9,414 bases of DNA from the NCBI GenBank assembly GCA_017475875.1, contig JAFVET010000021.1, positions 1-9,414 on the forward strand. Reading direction: 5' to 3'. The position numbers and the translations under genes were made by a program. The notes beneath the pieces were generated by a model. It made no database searches. It worked only from the letters and a program-made list of their open reading frames with translations, and was not told the DNA's origin. Position 1 is the first letter of the stretch; each line of letters opens with the position of its first letter. This DNA is from Candidatus Methanomethylophilaceae archaeon (GTDB lineage Archaea > Thermoplasmatota > Thermoplasmata > Methanomassiliicoccales > Methanomethylophilaceae). Of the stretch, positions 6,242 through 9,414 are shown piece after piece.

Positions 6242-6817
6242 ATGAGCGATGAAGAACGCAGATTCTGCGTTGCATGCGGAGCGTTGCTGCCACCCGGTGC
6301 CGAGTTCTGTCCGGAATGCCGCCACCCCGTGAACGGCGGACCGAGGGAACCCTATAGCGACGGGTTCTCCAGGCCGGTCCCGTCAAAGGACGACCTCGGT
6401 TGGGTCGTGACGATGATTCTCCTGTATTCCATTGTCGCGGTTCTCGGAGGTCTCATGTTCATGCTCACATATGCCGCATTGACCCCCGAAATGATCGACC
6501 AGGTAGTCGAGATGATACCTGAAGTCAATGTAGAGGACATAGACTCGATCAAGAACCTCTGTCTTGCAGTAGGTGTGGTCTTCCTTATCAGCGGGGCTCT
6601 GGCGTTCATCGCGGAGTACACGACCAGGCGGAGGACGAACGCCAATCTTGCGATCGCCTCATGTGCGCTTTCGTCGGTATCGGTGTTCGGGATCATATCG
6701 GCGGACGTCGCGACCCTCGGCGTCGTGAGCGACGTCCTGCTGTGCATCGTCCTGTGCGTGGTCGGACTCTTCATGACATACAAGATCTACTCGAACCGTC
6801 TCGCGTTCGATTCCTGA
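6242..6817 (+). CDS. Zinc-ribbon multi-pass membrane protein, function unknown
   Basis: A 191-residue protein with an N-terminal zinc ribbon: C9-x2-C12 and C23-x2-C26 (FCVACGALLPPGAEFCPEC). A Pro/Gly-rich linker to about residue 50 leads to about four hydrophobic helices, near 54-78, 106-124, 135-153 and 160-180. The loop after the first helix is acidic (about 83-104), and a basic TTRRRTN stretch follows the second helix. I do not recognise a specific family beyond the common archaeal pattern of zinc ribbon plus membrane helices. It lies 11 bp before ubiX and is probably co-transcribed with it; whether they work together is unknown. Confidence 0.8.
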   Translation: MSDEERRFCVACGALLPPGAEFCPECRHPVNGGPREPYSDGFSRPVPSKDDLGWVVTMILLYSIVAVLGGLMFMLTYAALTPEMIDQVVEMIPEVNVEDIDSIKNLCLAVGVVFLISGALAFIAEYTTRRRTNANLAIASCALSSVSVFGIISADVATLGVVSDVLLCIVLCVVGLFMTYKIYSNRLAFDS

Positions 6818-6828
6818 ACGGGATTGAG

Positions 6829-7380
6829 ATGAAGTCCATAGTCGCCATAAGCGGAGCTTCGGGTTCGGTTTACGGGATAAGACTTTTGGAAAGGCTCCCG
6901 GGGGAGAGGCACCTGGTGGTCTCGGAAGTCGGCAGGAAGGTGCTCGAGGCCGAGACCGACGTGTCGTACGAAGAACTGGTCGCCAAGGCGGACGACGCTT
7001 ATTCGGATTCCGACCTTTTCGCACCGATGGCCTCCGGAAGTTGCCGCTACGACTGGATGTTCGTTGCGCCATGCAGCGAATCGACCGTAGCCAAAATCGC
7101 CAACGGAATCGCCGACACCCTCATTACGAGGGCGGCATCCGTGATGATAAAGGAGGGCAGGGGGCTCGTGCTACTGGTCCGCGAATCTCCGAAAAGCGCG
7201 ATCATGCTCGAGAACGAGCTGAAGCTTGCCAGGTTGGGAGTGAGGATCGTGGATGCCAATCCCGGCTTCTATAACAGGCCGGAAACGGTTGACGACATAA
7301 TCGAAACGGTCGTCGGTCGCACACTGGACCAGGCGGGTGTGCATCTCGATTCGTTCAGAAGATGGGAGAACCCCGAGTGA
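6829..7380 (+). CDS. ubiX: UbiX-type flavin prenyltransferase
   Basis: Makes prenylated FMN from reduced FMN and dimethylallyl phosphate, the cofactor of UbiD-family decarboxylases. In many archaea such a decarboxylase (anhydromevalonate phosphate decarboxylase) belongs to the modified mevalonate pathway, a plausible but unproven client here. The 183 residues show ISGASGSVYGIRLLE (7-21), a flavin-binding start; APCSESTVAKIANGIADTLI (80-99) followed by TRAASVMIKEGR; LVRESPKSAIMLEN (116-129), where most relatives have PRETP; and DANPGFYNRP (142-151), with a C-terminal GRTLDQAG. Length is normal. The ATG at 6829 starts the MKSIVAISGASG motif; only a weak purine-rich GGGATTGAG precedes it. It ends naturally at RRWENPE, and AT-rich foreign-looking DNA starts directly after its TGA. 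Confidence 0.9.
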   Translation: MKSIVAISGASGSVYGIRLLERLPGERHLVVSEVGRKVLEAETDVSYEELVAKADDAYSDSDLFAPMASGSCRYDWMFVAPCSESTVAKIANGIADTLITRAASVMIKEGRGLVLLVRESPKSAIMLENELKLARLGVRIVDANPGFYNRPETVDDIIETVVGRTLDQAGVHLDSFRRWENPE

Positions 7381-7773
7381 TGTTTCATCGTACGTAATGC
7401 AAATGTTCCTGACGATGACCCGATTTCGCCGCAACAGGGGGAAGGCCTTCTTGCTCTGTCTAGATACATAAGGAAAATCGGCCTTGACATAGTTCTCTTC
7501 ACTGGATATGAGCTGAAAACTCTTCAACGGTCTATAGTAGATCTTGCTTCTGAGATATTCGCAGGACGTTATGTTGAGAGCAAAAGAGACACATATCCGA
7601 CTCATAGGGGTAGTTCCAACCAAAAGATAATAGTAAAGGATGAATCGCCAAAACAGTTCTATTCTGAAGAAGTAAGACAGGTTGAGATCATCATATCAGA
7701 GGATTCTGAAACATATCTTGGTTTTCCCCAAGATTTCGTAAATGACGATTCTGAATTTTCAGAAGGTAAATAA
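7381..7773 (+). pseudogene. Start-less C-terminal fragment of an NrdG-like radical SAM (4Fe-4S single cluster) protein
   Basis: An open frame of 130 codons from the ubiX stop to a TAA, with no ATG, GTG or TTG in frame. From about 7408 it matches the C-terminal half of NrdG-like activating-enzyme relatives: DDPISPQQGEGLLALSRYI (a form of GGDP..Q), RKIGLDIVLFTGYEL, IFAGRYVESKRD, then RGSSNQKIIV, and a final ETYLGFPQDF (the GiP-type ending). The N-terminal part with the CxxxCxxC cluster motif is missing, and the 27 bases after ubiX do not supply it. So this looks like a gene truncated at the left boundary of an inserted segment. Codon choice is AT-rich compared with ubiX. It ends 1 base before the RNase III-like ATG, so the pair were probably an operon in the source genome. 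Confidence 0.72.
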
Positions 7774-7774
7774 A

Positions 7775-8269
7775 ATGGAGATGAAGATAATCAACGAGAA
7801 GATGGAACAACTGGCTTAGTAGATTCAGTACTGTCCTAAAGACATAACCCATCTCGCCAATGCCATGTGTGTGAATGTGTTGAAAAATGGGAATACTTCG
7901 AATAAAGAGTACTTCAACGGTTCGCTGGCAACACTTGGAGACTCAGTTTTGAAAATGATCATTACTGAAAAACTGTACCTTGAGGGGAAAGATAGAGGAA
8001 GCATCACAGCAAGCAAGAGTCGTATCGAAAGTAACAAGAACCTTCATTTTAAGACTCTCGAACTGAATATCCAGAGTTTTGCATACAACGACCAATTCTT
8101 CTTCGACGATGCCCCTAAGCATCTTCAACTGCCCAATCCCGGACATGATATTTACATCGAGGCTATTGTCGGAGCGATCTATCTTGATAGGGGCCTCGAG
8201 TACTGTAAAGAATGGATTGAATCAAACATACTGATTGATTGGACTTTTGAGGAAACGAGTGTGTCTTGA
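7775..8269 (+). CDS. RNase III-fold protein without dsRNA-binding domain, interrupted by tandem in-frame TAG
   Basis: RNase III enzymes cut double-stranded RNA. The 164-codon frame has the two halves of the catalytic fold: SLATLGDSVLKMIITEKLY (compare RLEFLGDAVL) followed by GSITASKSRIESNKNL, and YIEAIVGAIYLDRGLEYCKE (compare FEALIGAIYLD). It ends soon after, so there is no dsRBD, as in Mini-III-type proteins. The Asp of LGD and the Glu of IEAIVGAIY are kept. The Glu of RLEFLGD is Ala (as in LAxxGD forms), and the Asp usually 3 residues before the second Glu is Ile, with an Asp one position earlier, so activity is doubtful. Codons 15-16 are TAG-TAG. I prefer the start at 7775: it follows AGAAGGT and is 1 base after the preceding TAA, while the fold's first helix (DITHLANAMCVNVL) begins before the next ATG at 7865, which has no ribosome binding site. 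Confidence 0.68.
7817..7822 (+). other. Two consecutive in-frame TAG codons in the RNase III-like gene
   Basis: The frame reads MEMKIINEKMEQLA, TAG, TAG, then IQYCPKDITHLANAM. Sequence on both sides is in one frame and follows a well-placed start. Both may be read as pyrrolysine, or the gene is broken here and restarts at 7865. Confidence 0.5.
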
Positions 8270-8534
8270 CCTTTTTTCTGTGGTTGTGTGTTGTTTATCA
8301 TTATTGCTATTGGTCATCCTTACCTCAACTACAATTTCCACTGCACCTTTACCATCTGACCTAGTAAGGTAAACATCTTCCATACAGTCTTGTGGTCCGA
8401 GCACATCGTGATGGGTATAATTACACGCCCACATTGTAGAGTTTTTCACATTCGTGCTCTGAATGCCGGTTGCGTTTTCACATTTAACCCTCACAACAGC
8501 CTTATCGGATGGTATGGAATGATGTCCATGGGTA
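8270..8534. other. Unassigned AT-rich stretch
   Basis: No gene can be assigned with confidence. A minus-strand frame (8222-8545, 107 codons, GTG start inside the inverted repeat) is open and partly protein-like (GKGAVEIVVEVRMTN, with three Cys upstream). However, it overlaps the RNase III-like end, has no ribosome binding site and matches no family I know. It may be the remains of another acquired gene. Confidence 0.3.
8272..8277 (+). terminator. T6 tract after the RNase III-like gene
   Basis: Six T residues begin 2 bases after the TGA, in a T-rich stretch. Archaeal RNA polymerase terminates at such tracts without needing a hairpin, so this is a likely end for the plus-strand transcript. Confidence 0.5.
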
Positions 8535-8569
8535 GACTGGACCACATCCTACGGAGACGCGGTCCAGTC
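8535..8569. repeat. Perfect 9-bp inverted repeat just downstream of leuS
   Basis: GACTGGACC (8535-8543) and GGTCCAGTC (8561-8569) flank a 17-base loop, 7 bases after the leuS TGA. On the leuS strand it would form a 3' stem-loop in the mRNA, possibly a 3'-end protection or processing element; no T tract follows on that strand. It also marks the right edge of the AT-rich island. Confidence 0.5.
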
Positions 8570-8576
8570 GTTTCAA

Positions 8577-9414
8577 TCATTCGAGGTAAATGGCAGGACG
8601 TCCGGGAGCGGCCGCCTTGGCCTTTCCAGCCGGGTCGTAGAGCCCCTCTTCGTCTGCCCTCATCACGGATGTAGGGATGGAAGTCTCCGTGCTGAGGAAC
8701 TCGGAGGCCTTGGTGAGGAGTTCGTACTCGTCCACGGAAACGGCTCTCCTCAGGTTGTCTCCCTCAGACCTCTGTATGTCCACCGTAACCTTCTTGGCGA
8801 GCTCGGAGGCAGTCTTCCCGTTCTTTTTGATGGTTTCGTCGGACATGCACCTCTTGGTGAGGTTCGGTATGCTCAGGTCCCCGTCGGCCGACATCTGCAG
8901 GGCGGTGTCGATGACCTTGACCTTCCACGCGGGCGTGGTGTAGATTATCAGCCTCTTGGGTTCGATGTCCGCGATCTTGCGTATCTTGGAGACGTCCGTC
9001 ATGACCTCTTTCAGCAACTCTTCGGCATATTCCGCATCCGCGGATATGGCCGATCCGTCTGCTTCCGGAAGGAGTCCGGCCGATACGAGTCCCTCGAATC
9101 CAGCCTCGTTCCACAGCTCCTCCGCCACATGGGGGGTGACCGGCATCATGGCCTGGATCCAGATCCTCAGCACCTTGTTCAACGTACCGCGGTCGCGGCC
9201 CCCGCGACGCTGGTACCACTTGATGTCGTTGAGCATGTCGAAGTAGACGATAGTCGCCATCTGTCTGAGGTCGTAGCGGTCCATGACCGAACGTATCGAC
9301 GCGAGGTGGTTGTTGAACCTGGAGAGTATCCAAGCGTCCATCTCGGAGGGCGAATCCTCTTCGGAACCGATGAGGTCCTCGACCACTGATACGATCCTGT
9401 CGAGCCTTTGGCGG
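8577..9414 (-). CDS. leuS: Leucyl-tRNA synthetase, archaeal type, C-terminal part
   Basis: Class I aminoacyl-tRNA synthetase that charges tRNA-Leu. Only the last 278 residues are in the window; the gene runs off the right edge. Visible parts are the anticodon-binding helical domain (SEMDAWILSRFNNHLASI, then DLRQMATIVYFDMLNDIKWY and IWIQAMMPVTPHVAEELWNE) and the archaeal-type C-terminal extension (KIRKIADIEPKRLIIYTTPA followed by WKVKV). The AEELW and WKxKV patterns favour LeuRS over the isoleucine and valine enzymes. The protein ends PGRPAIYLE with TGA. GC-rich codon use is like that of the other housekeeping genes, in contrast to the adjacent island. Confidence 0.87.
   Translation of the reverse strand, partial: RQRLDRIVSVVEDLIGSEEDSPSEMDAWILSRFNNHLASIRSVMDRYDLRQMATIVYFDMLNDIKWYQRRGGRDRGTLNKVLRIWIQAMMPVTPHVAEELWNEAGFEGLVSAGLLPEADGSAISADAEYAEELLKEVMTDVSKIRKIADIEPKRLIIYTTPAWKVKVIDTALQMSADGDLSIPNLTKRCMSDETIKKNGKTASELAKKVTVDIQRSEGDNLRRAVSVDEYELLTKASEFLSTETSIPTSVMRADEEGLYDPAGKAKAAAPGRPAIYLE

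Larger units (their letters stand above)
7381..8534. other. AT-rich island between ubiX and leuS, probably acquired
   Basis: GC content falls sharply after ubiX: 23 of 60 bases in 7501-7560 against 41 of 60 in 6901-6960. The content is a truncated radical SAM gene, an RNase III-fold gene of a kind uncommon in archaea, and unassigned DNA. There is no integrase, transposase, tRNA or obvious direct-repeat border, so the means of arrival is unknown. Confidence 0.55.

Noticed and set aside
5904..6386. Minus-strand frame of 160 codons through the gene-free stretch
   Set aside because: It starts inside the zinc-ribbon gene, runs into the S19e TATA box, has no plausible ribosome binding site and looks like no family I know.
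8222..8545. Minus-strand 107-codon hypothetical gene
   Set aside because: GTG start inside an inverted repeat, no ribosome binding site, overlap with the RNase III-like end and no recognised family; kept only as a note in the unassigned stretch.
1..9414. CRISPR array, tRNA, insertion sequence or integrase
   Set aside because: I looked for regular repeats, cloverleaf-like segments and transposase or recombinase motifs on both strands and saw none.

Overview
The window is archaeal. It carries a run of archaeal/eukaryotic-type ribosomal genes (S19e, PDCD5-like protein, L39e, L31e, aIF6), the archaeal pterin enzyme MptE, a DUF373 membrane protein and an archaeal-type LeuRS. Several start sites have a TATA box about 27-29 bases upstream, as expected for leaderless archaeal mRNAs. 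The best guess is a Thermoplasmatota archaeon of the Methanomassiliicoccales type. This rests mainly on UAG usage: none of the 12 CDS ends seen here uses TAG (10 TGA, 2 TAA), while two reading frames continue with family-like protein sequence straight through TAG. That pattern fits pyrrolysine-decoding archaea. No pyl gene lies in the window, so the assignment is an inference.

Layout, left to right. Minus strand 1-3171: DUF373 membrane protein, MptE and a site-2 protease (M50) form an overlapping, probably co-transcribed unit behind a leaderless promoter. The protease has an in-frame TAG at codon 361 and runs off the left edge. A divergent promoter region (3172-3354) separates this unit from a plus-strand MBL-fold hydrolase (3355-4002). 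The hydrolase converges with, and overlaps by 7 bp, the end of the minus-strand ribosomal operon (5859 down to 3996). That operon has a clear TATA box, a short leader with a GCAA-tetraloop hairpin, and ribosome binding sites built into the preceding stop codons. A gene-free stretch (about 5941-6241) is dense in inverted repeats and may hold a structured RNA. Next come a zinc-ribbon membrane protein and a UbiX-type flavin prenyltransferase on the plus strand.

From 7381 to about 8534 the base composition becomes clearly more AT-rich. This island holds a start-less C-terminal fragment of an NrdG-like radical SAM protein. One base later an RNase III-fold gene begins, interrupted by two consecutive in-frame TAG codons. 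A T6 tract and then unassigned DNA follow. The right edge holds the C-terminal part of LeuRS on the minus strand, with a perfect 9-bp inverted repeat just after its stop.

The most interesting signal is the possible recoding of UAG: one codon in an intramembrane protease, where it lies before the expected second zinc-ligand motif, and a UAG-UAG pair in an RNase III-like gene. Nonsense mutation, gene decay or assembly error are the competing explanations.
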